This document shows positions 1 through 9,192 of a DNA stretch of 48,630 nucleotides, piece by piece. Below the pieces are notes generated by a model. That model ran no database searches, had not been told where the DNA came from, and saw only the letters and a program-made list of their open reading frames with translations. The stretch covers positions 1 through 48,630 of the forward strand of contig CANKVM010000009.1 in the NCBI GenBank assembly GCA_947487175.1, written 5' to 3'. Every line of letters starts with the position of its first letter. Position 1 is the first letter of the stretch. This stretch comes from Flavobacteriales bacterium (GTDB taxonomy: Bacteria; Bacteroidota; Bacteroidia; NS11-12g; UBA955). The translations under genes were made by a program, and so were the position numbers.

Positions 1-1111
1 TTAATGAACCTACCAAATCTAACGGTCCGCCGTGAGGGTGACAGCCTACTGTAATACTTCCCAAATGATAACCATGGTTACAGCCGTGGGTTGTTTCAGG
101 ACGTAAAACACCTTCTTGCATGGCAATCAAGGCAAGAACCGTTTTTACTGTACTTCCGGGAGGGTAAGTTCCTTTTACAGCTCTGTTATAAAGGGGTTTC
201 TTTGGATCAATAAGCATTCGACGGAATGCTTTTCCACGTTCTTGGCCAATGAGTTCATTGGGATCAAAATCGGGTTTATTTACAAAGGTTAATATTTCAC
301 CAGAACTTGGTTCAATGGCAACAACAGAGCCTCTTTTACCGGTTAATAAGGCTTCGGCATATTTTTGAAGTTCAATATCAATGGCACAAGTTACATTTGG
401 TCCGGCTGTGGCTGGAAAGTTAAACGCATCGTTATTTACCACACCTCTTTCGGCGTAAGTTCTATCTTGCCAAACAGTTTTTACACCTTTTATTCCCCTG
501 AATACATTTTCATAGTACTTTTCTATGCCTGTGATCCCTACCAAATCACCCGGTTGGTAGTAAATATCTTCCTTCATTACCGATTCAGTAACTTCTCCCA
601 AATAACCCAGAGCATGTGCACCACCTGTTATTTCATAACGACGGTCAGTTTTAGGTTCAATGTAAAATCCCTTCAAACGAAACAAATTCTCACGTATAAC
701 AGTGTACTGTTGAATGGTTAAATCGGAATAAAATATAGCAGATCGGTTGAATGAATTGTTCTTTTGGCGTTTTTTGGATTTCAGTAGGGCGTCACTAATT
801 CGTTTTCTGAATTCTGCGGTATCAATTTTTAGCACCTGACATAAAAATGCAGGATTGGTATTTTTTACTTCCTTTGGAAACACCAAAAGGTCATACATGG
901 CAGAGTTACTTACAATCACTTTTCCAAATCGGTCGTAAAGTATACTTCTGGCAGGGTAAAGGGTGATTTTATTTAAGGCATTATTGACAGCTTTTTGCTC
1001 GTAGTGGTCGTCCATCAATTGGAGCGAGCCCACTTTATAGATAAAAGCCGATAAAACAACTAAGAAAATAATAACGAAGACTTTCGAGCGGTCTTTGTTT
1101 AAGTCTTGCAT
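1..1111 (-). CDS. mrdA: Penicillin-binding protein 2 (partial, C-terminus off window)
   Basis: This is the N-terminal 370 codons of a class B penicillin-binding protein; the 3' end lies beyond the window edge. The ATG at 1111 is followed by a short cytoplasmic stretch and one hydrophobic segment (about residues 10-27). A PBP dimerisation domain follows, and then the start of the transpeptidase domain with the active-site SxxK motif visible as G-S-T-V-K in the context YPPGSTVKT. PBP2 is the monofunctional transpeptidase of the elongasome, cross-linking lateral-wall peptidoglycan in the periplasm together with RodA. The gene starts 6 nt after mreD stops and is last in the visible mreB-mreC-mreD-mrdA operon; rodA would be expected next but is not visible. 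The family and the operon order support the call independently. Confidence 0.95.
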   Translation of the reverse strand, partial: MQDLNKDRSKVFVIIFLVVLSAFIYKVGSLQLMDDHYEQKAVNNALNKITLYPARSILYDRFGKVIVSNSAMYDLLVFPKEVKNTNPAFLCQVLKIDTAEFRKRISDALLKSKKRQKNNSFNRSAIFYSDLTIQQYTVIRENLFRLKGFYIEPKTDRRYEITGGAHALGYLGEVTESVMKEDIYYQPGDLVGITGIEKYYENVFRGIKGVKTVWQDRTYAERGVVNNDAFNFPATAGPNVTCAIDIELQKYAEALLTGKRGSVVAIEPSSGEILTFVNKPDFDPNELIGQERGKAFRRMLIDPKKPLYNRAVKGTYPPGSTVKTVLALIAMQEGVLRPETTHGCNHGYHLGSITVGCHPHGGPLDLVGSL

Positions 1112-1117
1112 CTTATT

Positions 1118-1624
1118 TTAGCTTTTAATTATTGATTTAAACAATAAGATTAATAAAAAAGAACCAATTGCACTGACTATAGTTGATAGCAACATTCTAA
1201 AGAAACTCACGAATTCAAAATAATCCAACATGAAAAATGTTAAATGATGAATTGCAATGATAGATAAGGCATAATAACTAAAAAACGCCCAACCTTTGGT
1301 ATTTACAGTAACATAAGTTTCACCTTGTAGTTTTAGTGAATCAAAGTCGATAAATCGTTGATCAATAAAGTTTTTGGCATATAAAACTGCCACAATACTT
1401 GCGGCGTGTATTCCAAAATTACCTGCCAAGATATCAATGAATAATCCGAAGAAAAATCCGCCCACCAAAATACCATATTTGTTTATGTTGATAGGAGTAA
1501 TGAAAAACAAAAGCAAGTAAGGCATTGGTCGCAACCAAACACCCATATCAACCTGCTGAATGATAAATGCTTGCAAGAAAGCAAGAACTGACGCAATTAG
1601 GAATAACCGTAAGAAAGCAATCAT
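1118..1624 (-). CDS. mreD: Rod shape-determining protein MreD
   Basis: This is a 168-residue, very hydrophobic protein with about five predicted membrane segments and few charged residues, the usual size and character of MreD. It is an inner-membrane component of the elongasome that works with MreB, MreC, PBP2 and RodA to direct lateral wall synthesis. Sequence conservation in MreD is low, so much of the support is positional: its ATG overlaps the mreC stop in an ATGA arrangement (1621-1624), implying translational coupling, and mrdA starts 6 nt downstream. Confidence 0.9.
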   Translation of the reverse strand: MIAFLRLFLIASVLAFLQAFIIQQVDMGVWLRPMPYLLLFFITPININKYGILVGGFFFGLFIDILAGNFGIHAASIVAVLYAKNFIDQRFIDFDSLKLQGETYVTVNTKGWAFFSYYALSIIAIHHLTFFMLDYFEFVSFFRMLLSTIVSAIGSFLLILLFKSIIKS

Positions 1625-2481
1625 TTTACTTCATCAATTATAGGGTTAGACAGAGAGTCGATTTCTAAATGGTAGTTATTTTTAATGCAATATACAGTTT
1701 GCAATCTACTGAAATCTGTTGATAGCTTAATTGTAATTTGATGGAAATTAGAATTGTTTTTTTGTGATACTTCTTTTATCGTTCCAATTGGAATATTTGG
1801 AGGGAAAATAGAGGAGTAGTTACTGGTAACCACTTCCATTCCCTTTTTTAACTGTTCGGTTCTATTCACTTCCTTTAAATCGGCCACGGTATAATCCATT
1901 CCGCTCCATCCAATTACACCTTGACGAAGTTCAATTTTAGGGATATAGGGGGTAATTTCAAATTTGCTATTTAAAACAGACATACCGCGTGAAAAATTAT
2001 CGGCAGTGTTAATAATGACACCTACAACACCTGTTGGTGAAATTACCGCCATTCCCTCTAAAACACCTTGGTTTTTACCTTGGTCAATAATGAAATAATT
2101 GTTTCTGCTATTTACCGTGTTTTTTACAATGTTAGCCCTGATATAGGTGTAAACTACTTTGTAATTGTTGAGTGATTTAGAAATAGAATCAAAATAGGTA
2201 GTGTCCTTAAATACATTGACAGCGGTTTTATTGATGGGTAATTGACTTCTTAATTTCAAATTTTCTTGGCGCAAGCCTTCATTTTCGTTTTTCAGATTCA
2301 AATAGGAAGAAACATTGTTTCTCCATTGATCAATGGTTCGAAAAAAGGAAATACTTGAATTGTAGTAATAACTATGTTGATAAATTTGAAATCGCATTAT
2401 TTGATTTACGGCAAAGCCGAACAAAAATAATGCAAGCAAAGGGTAGGAGTTTCTCTTAAGCCATTGCAGAACAATAAACAT
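1621..2481 (-). CDS. mreC: Rod shape-determining protein MreC
   Basis: This is a 286-residue bitopic protein. It has a short cytoplasmic N-terminus, one membrane helix (about residues 12-30), a coiled-coil stretch rich in Glu, Asn and Leu (about 55-80), and a periplasmic beta-rich MreC domain recognisable from the IIDQGKNQGVLEGMAVISPTG region and the later G-M-E-V-V-T-S strand. MreC links MreB to PBP2 and activates the elongasome transpeptidase. It lies 11 nt after mreB and overlaps mreD by 4 nt. Length and architecture are typical. Confidence 0.95.
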   Translation of the reverse strand: MFIVLQWLKRNSYPLLALFLFGFAVNQIMRFQIYQHSYYYNSSISFFRTIDQWRNNVSSYLNLKNENEGLRQENLKLRSQLPINKTAVNVFKDTTYFDSISKSLNNYKVVYTYIRANIVKNTVNSRNNYFIIDQGKNQGVLEGMAVISPTGVVGVIINTADNFSRGMSVLNSKFEITPYIPKIELRQGVIGWSGMDYTVADLKEVNRTEQLKKGMEVVTSNYSSIFPPNIPIGTIKEVSQKNNSNFHQITIKLSTDFSRLQTVYCIKNNYHLEIDSLSNPIIDEVK

Positions 2482-2492
2482 ACGTTACTGTA

Positions 2493-3518
2493 TTAAGCTG
2501 TCATTAAGAACTTGAATTTGCCAATATTTTTCAAAGCAGTACCGGTTCCGCGAACAACAGCGCGCAAAGGATCTTCAGCAATACTAACTTTTAATTTTGT
2601 TTTGGCAGCAATTCTTTTATCCAAACCTCTTAATAATGCACCACCGCCAGTTAGCCAAATACCATTTGTCAAAATATCGGCACTTAATTCTGGTGGAGCT
2701 TGTTCAAGCGCTCTAAGAATCGCTTCTTCAACCTTTATGATGCTCTTGTCTAAAGAACGGGCTATTTCATTATAAGATACATGAATAGACTTTGGAATAC
2801 CTGTCATCAAATCACGGCCAAATACGGCATAATCTTCTGGTGGATTTTCCAATTCTTGCAATGCACTACCAATATTGATCTTGATTTTTTCTGCGGTTCT
2901 TTCTCCAATAAGTAAGTTATGCTCTCTTCTCATGTATTCAACAATATCTAAGTTGAATTCATCTCCAGCAACACGAATACTTTCGTCGCAAACAATTCCA
3001 CCTAACGCTATAATTGCAATCTCAGTGGTTCCACCTCCAATATCGATTATCATGTTACCAGAAGGCTGTGTAACATCAATTCCAATACCAACCGCTGCTG
3101 CCATAGGTTCGTGAATCAAATAAACTTCTTTTGCACCGCTTCTTTCAGCACTGTCTTTTACTGCACGTTTTTCAACTTCAGTAATTCCTGATGGAATACA
3201 AATAACCATTTTTAATTGAGGACTGATCCAATGTTGGCGTTGATTCATCATTTTGATCATACCGCGAATCATATGCTCAGCAGCTTGAAAATCTGCAATT
3301 ACCCCATCTTTCAAAGGACGTATTGTACGAATCCCTTCATTTTCTTTACCAAACATTTGCATTGCATCTCTACCAATGGCAATTACATTGCCTGTATTGC
3401 GCTCAATTGCAATGATAGAAGGCTCGTCAACAACGACCTTATCCTTGTGTATAATTAAGGTATTAGCCGTACCTAAATCGATGGCTAATTCTTGTGTCAG
3501 AAAACTAAAGATTCCCAT
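2493..3518 (-). CDS. mreB: Actin-like rod shape-determining protein MreB
   Basis: This is a 341-residue bacterial actin homologue of normal length. The phosphate-1 motif DLGTANT lies near residue 15, the DIGGGTTE phosphate-2 motif is at about residue 160, and the adenosine-binding LTGGGALLRG is near residue 290. MreB forms membrane-bound filaments that position the cell-wall elongation complex. It is the first gene of the mre operon, and the TAnnTTTG box 30 nt upstream of the ATG marks a likely operon promoter. Nothing unusual is seen in the protein. Confidence 0.98.
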   Translation of the reverse strand: MGIFSFLTQELAIDLGTANTLIIHKDKVVVDEPSIIAIERNTGNVIAIGRDAMQMFGKENEGIRTIRPLKDGVIADFQAAEHMIRGMIKMMNQRQHWISPQLKMVICIPSGITEVEKRAVKDSAERSGAKEVYLIHEPMAAAVGIGIDVTQPSGNMIIDIGGGTTEIAIIALGGIVCDESIRVAGDEFNLDIVEYMRREHNLLIGERTAEKIKINIGSALQELENPPEDYAVFGRDLMTGIPKSIHVSYNEIARSLDKSIIKVEEAILRALEQAPPELSADILTNGIWLTGGGALLRGLDKRIAAKTKLKVSIAEDPLRAVVRGTGTALKNIGKFKFLMTA

Positions 3519-3548
3519 TAAAAATTTGTTTATTATACTAAATAATTA

Positions 3549-3556
3549 CAAAAGTA
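3549..3556 (-). promoter_or_regulatory. -7 box TACTTTTG of the mre operon
   Basis: On the minus strand this reads TACTTTTG, a perfect match to the Bacteroidota -7 consensus TAnnTTTG. It lies 30 nt upstream of the mreB ATG, so a conventional short leader is expected. I do not see a clear TTG-type -33 box at the usual distance. Confidence 0.55.
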
Positions 3557-3585
3557 CAGCAATATTTATGAATGATGTATTTTTT

Positions 3586-6500
3586 TTAAAAATTCTTTCC
3601 GAAACCTAAGTGCAAAATAGGTTTTTGCCATTTATTTTCTTTGTAACCATTTCCATATTCAAGCCTAACATCGTACCCAAATATCTCTACATTTAATCCA
3701 TAACCTAGACCAATTAAATATGGATTTCTCGAAGATGTTACAGAAATTTGATAATTGGGATTAGTTAAAACATAGGTATTGAAAGGATTGGCATATTCTC
3801 TCGGTGTTTTTCCAATAAAAGCTGTGCCGATATCACAAAATGCAACAAGGGTTAACGTTTTGAAAAATCGAGATTCAATTACACCAATTGGTAAATATTG
3901 AATTGGACAAATTCTAAATTCTGTTTGGCTACAAATACTGCTGCTTCCAATTCTATCTCCAGCGTAAAACCCCCTTATGTATCCTGCATTTTGAATTTGA
4001 AGGAAATTTTCTCTGTTTATAAGACTAATTTGAGCGTCGTTGAATTGATTTTCATTGATCCAACCCCTGCTTCCCCCAATAAAATTTAAAATATATGATT
4101 CCCCCAATGCATATTTTGCATTTAACACACTTCGGAGTTTGAAATATTTTGAATTATATTCTGCCAAACTATTCAATTTTAAATAACTACTGTTTTTAAT
4201 TTCGTTGGCCTTGATTGTGATTTGAGGGACATAAGTAGCGCTAGTTTGAAAGTTGAAATTAGCATTTCTATGTAAAATTTGCTTGCTATCTATGTTTGCG
4301 CAAAATTCTAATCCTACAAAATGTTGATTTTTGTTTTGGAACTCAGATAATCCAGGATTGTTATTCAAATAAATGATTTGCTGAAATTGATAAGTTCCAC
4401 TTCCAGACAAACTAAAAAAAGGATACTTTTTGGTAATTTTTTGTTGAAATAAAAAGGTTCTATTCCTATTTTCCGATAAATTATTCTCTATTTTGTATTC
4501 TCTTAATCTGTATTCAAATTGTGTTCCGTAAGTTAATTTGGAATTCAATAAATATGAATGCACAAACGACAAACCTATCCTACGTCGGTTAAAATTTGTA
4601 AACGATGTAAAATCGAACTTATGCTTATTGTTCGAACTTGCCAATTTCCCATTGAAGAATATAGTATAAAAGGAATTAAAGAGTGATTTCATTGGTACAT
4701 CAATGCTGTACGGCAAATTCATTTCCTGATTACTCAATAGTAAATTAGCTTTTGTTGCGTAAAACCAATTTTCATAAATAGATATAATAGGTGATTTTAT
4801 ATTCTCGATTTTTAAATAATGGGTGCGTTTTCTATTCGGATAGATTTTGAAATTGCTTAAAAAATAACCATATGATGAATCTAATAATTTTGATTTGTTT
4901 TCAATTGCTACTTTTTTAACTGTATCGAAAGAATAAGATTTCGGTTGAAATGTATCCGAAAGAACAAAGTCTTCACCCAAACCCATTTCATTCATGTAAA
5001 AATGTTTATTGGAGTAAAATACTTCATAAATTGATTTTTTGTCATTGCTCAAGGTTTGAGCGTAAAACAATCCTTTGGTATCCAACGCCTTAATTGTCCA
5101 CGCGCTATTTTTGTTTTCTAAATAAATGAGTTTTTGTTTTGACTCACTGCTTCGAATGAAACTAATTCTATTCGGTGTTTCTTGAATGAAATTTTTTATG
5201 TTTACGGGAAAATCAACTTCTTTATCGGTATAAATGATATTGGAAATTCCATTTTTGAGGGATTCAATTTCAGATTTGAACTTGTCTAACTTAATTGAAT
5301 ATTTAATTCTAGATAATACAATAGATAAATCGGAATTGATTAGATAATCTTCAATTTTATCTTGGTTGTTGGCATTCAAGATGAAAGATTTCGAATCTCC
5401 AGACAAATTAACCAAATAACTAATTCCGCAGTTTTCAAAAATGGCATAAAAACTATCATTCAGCATTTTTAAACTTCTGTATATACCCACTTTGCCAAGT
5501 TTTTTGGATATTTTAGGTGAATTGAAATGCCATTCATGATTATTGAAATACAATAATGCATTATTTTGATTAGCACTATAAAATGACGTTTGATTTAAGC
5601 GAATTGATGGGTATAAACCTATGAAATTATTTTCAAGAATGCACGCATATTTATTGCCTTTTTTAGAGATGATTTTCTCTGATAAAGGGTATTCAATCCG
5701 AATCAATTTCCATGAATTTAAAGTATCACTTTGTAACAAAGTTATTATTCCATCGGGTTTTTCAGATGTATTAATCTGTAAGTCGTAATTTAAGGGTCGT
5801 TTCGACTTGAAGTTTTCTATTTCTTTGGTTCTTTCTTTTAACCAATCTTTAAAACTGATACCAAAATAATACCCAAAAGAATTATCAAAACTGTTAGCTG
5901 ATCTAATTAAATTCCAAAATGCACTGTTGAAATTTTTGCCTTTTTCTTTTTCAAATAAATACCACAGAACGGTACCAAAAATATGCTGTTCTGACTTAGG
6001 TATATTGTTGATATTACTAAACTTTCCGAGGTTGTTGTATAATTCAAACTTTTGAAAATCCATTACTTGAATACTGTTGGCAAAATAATTAACAAATCCA
6101 TACACCATCCAATCGGGTACCCTTTCTGCATAAGCATTGTCTGATTTTTCCCTTAAAGTTAAGCCGAATAAATACTCGTCAATGAATTGTTTCGCAATCC
6201 CATATCGCAATTGAATTTTGATATCAGAGATATTACCCATTAAAAAAACAGGGAAATAGATTCCAATATCCTCTTTTTCTGCAACTGAATTCTCGAAATT
6301 CCCTAAATAATGAAAACGTTGATAATTTTGATATTCTCCCAATTCATCAAATAAAATCAAACGAACTTTATCAGACATTTTATACAGTAAGTTTTTTTCT
6401 AATTCGAAAGTGGTATTTTGTGCAATTGCAAAAATACTATCAGTTAACTTGTGGTTTGAATCCAAACGACTAGACAAGTCGTGTGACATTACGATTTCAA

Positions 6501-6621
6501 CTTGTCCTTGAACACTGGTTTTTGAATTTCCTTCTATATACTGACCATAAGTAAATATAGAACATAGAAATGTCCCCAAAAACACAAATAGAACCTTATT
6601 CAAAACGAAAAATCGCGACAT
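3586..6621 (-). CDS. Large outer-membrane protein: degenerate peptidase-MA-like domain, TolB-like middle, beta-barrel end
   Basis: This is a 1011-residue secreted protein with a clear N-terminal signal peptide ending near the Gly-Gln at residues 26-27. Residues about 30-270 resemble the metallopeptidase-MA-like gluzincin domain seen in Bacteroidota TolB-like proteins. However, the position expected to hold HExxH reads L-R-Y-G-I-A-K-Q-F, and the downstream W-x-x-E-G-x-A motif reads W-M-V-Y-G-F-V, so zinc-binding residues appear lost. The middle (about 280-640) consists of repeated beta-strand segments that could be a divergent propeller. The last about 350 residues alternate in a transmembrane-barrel pattern and end in Phe, typical of an outer-membrane barrel. 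The function is unknown; I infer a non-catalytic outer-membrane scaffold or receptor. It is divergent from rocD and has its own -7 box at 6633-6640. Confidence 0.6.
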   Translation of the reverse strand: MSRFFVLNKVLFVFLGTFLCSIFTYGQYIEGNSKTSVQGQVEIVMSHDLSSRLDSNHKLTDSIFAIAQNTTFELEKNLLYKMSDKVRLILFDELGEYQNYQRFHYLGNFENSVAEKEDIGIYFPVFLMGNISDIKIQLRYGIAKQFIDEYLFGLTLREKSDNAYAERVPDWMVYGFVNYFANSIQVMDFQKFELYNNLGKFSNINNIPKSEQHIFGTVLWYLFEKEKGKNFNSAFWNLIRSANSFDNSFGYYFGISFKDWLKERTKEIENFKSKRPLNYDLQINTSEKPDGIITLLQSDTLNSWKLIRIEYPLSEKIISKKGNKYACILENNFIGLYPSIRLNQTSFYSANQNNALLYFNNHEWHFNSPKISKKLGKVGIYRSLKMLNDSFYAIFENCGISYLVNLSGDSKSFILNANNQDKIEDYLINSDLSIVLSRIKYSIKLDKFKSEIESLKNGISNIIYTDKEVDFPVNIKNFIQETPNRISFIRSSESKQKLIYLENKNSAWTIKALDTKGLFYAQTLSNDKKSIYEVFYSNKHFYMNEMGLGEDFVLSDTFQPKSYSFDTVKKVAIENKSKLLDSSYGYFLSNFKIYPNRKRTHYLKIENIKSPIISIYENWFYATKANLLLSNQEMNLPYSIDVPMKSLFNSFYTIFFNGKLASSNNKHKFDFTSFTNFNRRRIGLSFVHSYLLNSKLTYGTQFEYRLREYKIENNLSENRNRTFLFQQKITKKYPFFSLSGSGTYQFQQIIYLNNNPGLSEFQNKNQHFVGLEFCANIDSKQILHRNANFNFQTSATYVPQITIKANEIKNSSYLKLNSLAEYNSKYFKLRSVLNAKYALGESYILNFIGGSRGWINENQFNDAQISLINRENFLQIQNAGYIRGFYAGDRIGSSSICSQTEFRICPIQYLPIGVIESRFFKTLTLVAFCDIGTAFIGKTPREYANPFNTYVLTNPNYQISVTSSRNPYLIGLGYGLNVEIFGYDVRLEYGNGYKENKWQKPILHLGFGKNF

Positions 6622-6632
6622 ATCTAAAATGT

Positions 6633-6640
6633 CAAAAATA
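6633..6640 (-). promoter_or_regulatory. -7 box TATTTTTG for the 3586-6621 gene
   Basis: The minus strand reads TATTTTTG, matching TAnnTTTG, 11 nt before the ATG at 6621. This predicts a leader of only a few bases. No convincing -33 element was found. Confidence 0.5.
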
Positions 6641-6723
6641 CCACTATATTATTAATTATTTTAAAAACGGGCTGTTTTTAGATTTTCAATTGAAAATAAC
6701 AAGCGATTATAATAGTTTGTTTG

Positions 6724-6731
6724 TAATTTTG
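6724..6731 (+). promoter_or_regulatory. -7 box TAATTTTG for rocD
   Basis: A perfect TAnnTTTG match ending 11 nt before the ATG at 6743. It faces away from the -7 box at 6633-6640, so the 121-nt intergenic region carries divergent promoters. Confidence 0.5.
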
Positions 6732-6742
6732 AAACAAATTAT

Positions 6743-7966
6743 ATGTCTATGGAAAATTCACAATATTATATTGATTTAGAAGATCAATTCGGCGCTCACA
6801 ATTACCATCCAATTCCTGTTGTTATTGAAAAAGGCGAAGGGATTTTTGTTTGGGATGTAGAAGGAAAACAATATTTTGATTTTTTATCGGCATATTCTGC
6901 TGTAAATCAAGGACATTGTCATCCAGCTATCATCAAAGCGTTGAATGATCAATCTCAAAAGTTAACACTTACAAGCCGTGCATTTCACAACAATATATTG
7001 GGTGAGTATGAAAAATACATCACCGAATTGTTTGGATATGATAGGGTATTGCCGATGAATACCGGTGTTGAGGGTGGTGAAACAGCCATCAAGCTTGCAC
7101 GTAAGTGGGCATATGAAGTAAAAGGCATTGCAGAAAATCAAGCTGAGATAGTTTTTGCTGAGGGAAATTTTTGGGGTAGAACAATTGCCGCAATTAGTTC
7201 AAGCACAGATAGCGATAGTTACAATAACTTTGGTCCATTTGTACCAGGATTTTCAATTGTACCATACAATGATTTGGCAGCTTTAGAAGCAAAATTTCAA
7301 AATAAGAATGTCTGCGCATTTATGGTTGAACCTATTCAAGGTGAAGCGGGTGTAGTAGTACCAGATAATGGATATTTGAAAGGGGTGAGGGACTTGTGTG
7401 ATAAATACAATGTGCTTTTGATTGCCGATGAAGTACAAACAGGTATAGCAAGAACTGGTAAATTATTTTGTTGCCAGCATGAAAATGTAAAACCCGATTT
7501 GTTGATATTAGGAAAAGCATTGGGTGGAGGAGTTCTTCCTGTTAGTTGTGTTTTAGGTAACAACGAAGTAATGTTAACATTGAAACCTGGACAACACGGC
7601 AGCACTTTTGGAGGGAATCCTCTGGCTTGTGCGGTAGCAATGGCCTCTTTAAAAGTAGTTGAAGATGAGAAATTGGTAGAAAACGCAACCAAAATGGGAG
7701 CGTTGTTCAGAGAAAGATTAGAAAATATGAATTTTCCTATTTTCGAATTGGTTCGTGGCAAAGGATTGTTAAATGCAGTTGTTGTAAAGCCTTTTGGCAA
7801 TGGAAAAACAGCCTACGATATTTGTATTGCACTAAAAAACAACGGTTTGTTGGCAAAACAAACCCATACACATATTATCAGATTCGCACCACCGTTGGTA
7901 ATTAATGAAGCGCAAATCAATGAAGCTTGCGATATTATTGAAAAGACAGTAAAAGAAATGTTGTAA
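6743..7966 (+). CDS. rocD: Ornithine aminotransferase (ornithine--oxo-acid transaminase)
   Basis: This is a 407-residue class-III PLP-dependent aminotransferase that converts ornithine plus 2-oxoglutarate to glutamate semialdehyde plus glutamate in the cytoplasm. The N-terminal signature around [12 protein letters not shown] and the segment [18 protein letters not shown] are characteristic of ornithine aminotransferases rather than acetylornithine or GABA aminotransferases. The aspartate of [10 protein letters not shown] and the Schiff-base lysine in [10 protein letters not shown] (about residue 258) are present. Length is normal. An ATG two codons further in (6749) is an alternative start. 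It is a stand-alone gene: the previous gene is divergent, and the tRNA-Leu downstream has its own promoter. Confidence 0.95.
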   Translation: MSMENSQYYIDLEDQFGAHNYHPIPVVIEKGEGIFVWDVEGKQYFDFLSAYSAVNQGHCHPAIIKALNDQSQKLTLTSRAFHNNILGEYEKYITELFGYDRVLPMNTGVEGGETAIKLARKWAYEVKGIAENQAEIVFAEGNFWGRTIAAISSSTDSDSYNNFGPFVPGFSIVPYNDLAALEAKFQNKNVCAFMVEPIQGEAGVVVPDNGYLKGVRDLCDKYNVLLIADEVQTGIARTGKLFCCQHENVKPDLLILGKALGGGVLPVSCVLGNNEVMLTLKPGQHGSTFGGNPLACAVAMASLKVVEDEKLVENATKMGALFRERLENMNFPIFELVRGKGLLNAVVVKPFGNGKTAYDICIALKNNGLLAKQTHTHIIRFAPPLVINEAQINEACDIIEKTVKEML

Positions 7967-7971
7967 TTGTT

Positions 7972-8003
7972 TTTGGATTGTAAAAGTATTTTTCCTATTT
8001 TTG
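7972..8003 (+). promoter_or_regulatory. Bacteroidota-type promoter of tRNA-Leu (TTTG-N20-TATTTTTG)
   Basis: A -33 element TTTG (7972-7975) is followed by a 20-nt spacer and a perfect -7 box TATTTTTG (7996-8003). The tRNA begins 16 nt after the box, giving a short precursor leader. Spacing agrees with the known 17-23 nt range and with the tRNA-Val promoters in this window. Confidence 0.75.
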
Positions 8004-8018
8004 CACTCCCTTAACAAC

Positions 8019-8107
8019 GCTCGGGTGGCGGAATAGGTAGACGCGCAGGACTTAAAATCCTGTTGGCAGTAATGTCAGTACGGGTTCGATTCCCGTCCCG
8101 AGCACCA
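8019..8107 (+). tRNA. tRNA-Leu (anticodon UAA), CCA encoded
   Basis: The acceptor stem pairs GCTCGGG with CCCGAGC. The anticodon stem CAGGA/TCCTG encloses loop CTTAAAA with anticodon TAA. There is a long variable arm typical of class-II tRNAs, and a T-loop TTCGATT. The discriminator A (8104) is followed by an encoded CCA (8105-8107). The final A of that CCA is also the A of the ATG that opens the following TPR lipoprotein gene. The tRNA has its own promoter. Confidence 0.97.
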
Positions 8108-9120
8108 TGCGGAAATCTCTTTTTCCGATATTAATTCCCCTAATCATTTTTGCATGTGGGAAGTCCTTGCCCGATGGTGCAAGGTATATATCAGACACCG
8201 ATACTACTTTCTCTGCCGATATTCGTTCAATCTCTGCAAAAATCAATCTTGAACCAAGAAACGCTGAAAATTATTACCTGAGAGGGAATTCTTTTTACTT
8301 TTCTAATAAATTCAAAGATGCAATAATTGATTTAAATACTGCGATAGTTATTGCTCCTAAAAACCCATTATACCACTTGCGAATTGGCGAAAGTTACTTA
8401 TTGTTAGATTCTGCAAATTATGAAGGGGCTAACAAACATTTGAATGAAGCCATTCAATTAAATCCCAAATACGATGAAGCCATATTTTTACTGGCAAAAT
8501 TGAATGTTGCGCGTCAACAATATCCTGAGGCTGAGAAGTTGTTAGATAGAATTATCGAAATGCCAGATTATAAAGAAAAGGTTCTTGTTCTTAAATCTGT
8601 TGCATTAAAAGAGCAGAAAGATACAATTAAAGCCATTCAAATGATTGATAAGGTTTTGGTGATTAATCCCAATAACTTTGATGCAACCATGCAAAAAGCC
8701 ATGTTTATATTGGAAAAAGATCCGTATATGGCAATGAAGTATATTGATAAAGCTATAGTGTTAAATGAATTTAGTGATGAAGCAATCTATACCAAAGGAT
8801 TATTAATGCAGCGAATGGAAAACTATAAAGATGCAGTAAAGCTCTACGAAAAAGTAAACAAAATAAACCCTTTCCATGTGTTAGCCTATTACAATAGAGC
8901 CGTGGTTGAGAATTTATTTGAAAATTACGATGATGTTATCAAATATTGCGATAAATGCACAGAATTGAATCCAATGTTCGACAAAGCCTATACTTTACGT
9001 GGTTGTGCAAAGATGTCACAGCATAAAAACGTTGATGCGATCGATAATTTTAACAAAGCATTGAAGTTGAATCCGAATTCTTCAATTACCAAAGAGTACT
9101 TGAATCAGATTAATAAGTAA
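8107..9120 (+). CDS. TPR-repeat lipoprotein
   Basis: This 337-residue protein begins with a lipoprotein signal peptide (lipobox I-F-A-C, lipidated Cys17), followed after about residue 45 by roughly eight tetratricopeptide repeats with the typical A-x-x-x-Y/F and P-N/P-K turn residues. TPRs mediate protein-protein contacts; the partner is unknown. No surface-export motif follows the Cys, so I would expect a periplasm-facing protein. The signal peptide fixes the start at the ATG at 8107, because the next in-frame Met is far inside the TPR region. That ATG overlaps the last base of tRNA-Leu, so no separate ribosome-binding region exists. A hairpin terminator follows 16 nt after the stop. Confidence 0.85.
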   Translation: MRKSLFPILIPLIIFACGKSLPDGARYISDTDTTFSADIRSISAKINLEPRNAENYYLRGNSFYFSNKFKDAIIDLNTAIVIAPKNPLYHLRIGESYLLLDSANYEGANKHLNEAIQLNPKYDEAIFLLAKLNVARQQYPEAEKLLDRIIEMPDYKEKVLVLKSVALKEQKDTIKAIQMIDKVLVINPNNFDATMQKAMFILEKDPYMAMKYIDKAIVLNEFSDEAIYTKGLLMQRMENYKDAVKLYEKVNKINPFHVLAYYNRAVVENLFENYDDVIKYCDKCTELNPMFDKAYTLRGCAKMSQHKNVDAIDNFNKALKLNPNSSITKEYLNQINK

Positions 9121-9136
9121 CAAATTTAAAAAGCAT

Positions 9137-9168
9137 AAAAAAAAGACCCGAATCGGGTCTTTTTTTTT
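9137..9168. terminator. Bidirectional rho-independent terminator
   Basis: A perfect 14-bp stem (A-tract + GACCCG, loop AAT, CGGGTC + T-tract) is flanked by A and T runs on both sides. It therefore serves both the TPR lipoprotein gene (plus) and the convergent lipocalin-like gene (minus). Confidence 0.92.
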
Positions 9169-9192
9169 ATAAACTTCAATTCTATTTGTAAA

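Noticed and set aside
365-721. 118-residue plus-strand ORF
   Set aside because: It lies antisense within the PBP2 gene, has no recognisable domain or signal, and PBP2 sequence is clearly conserved in the other frame.
7336-7800. 154-residue minus-strand ORF inside rocD
   Set aside because: Shadow ORF antisense to the conserved aminotransferase; its composition follows the codon pattern of rocD.
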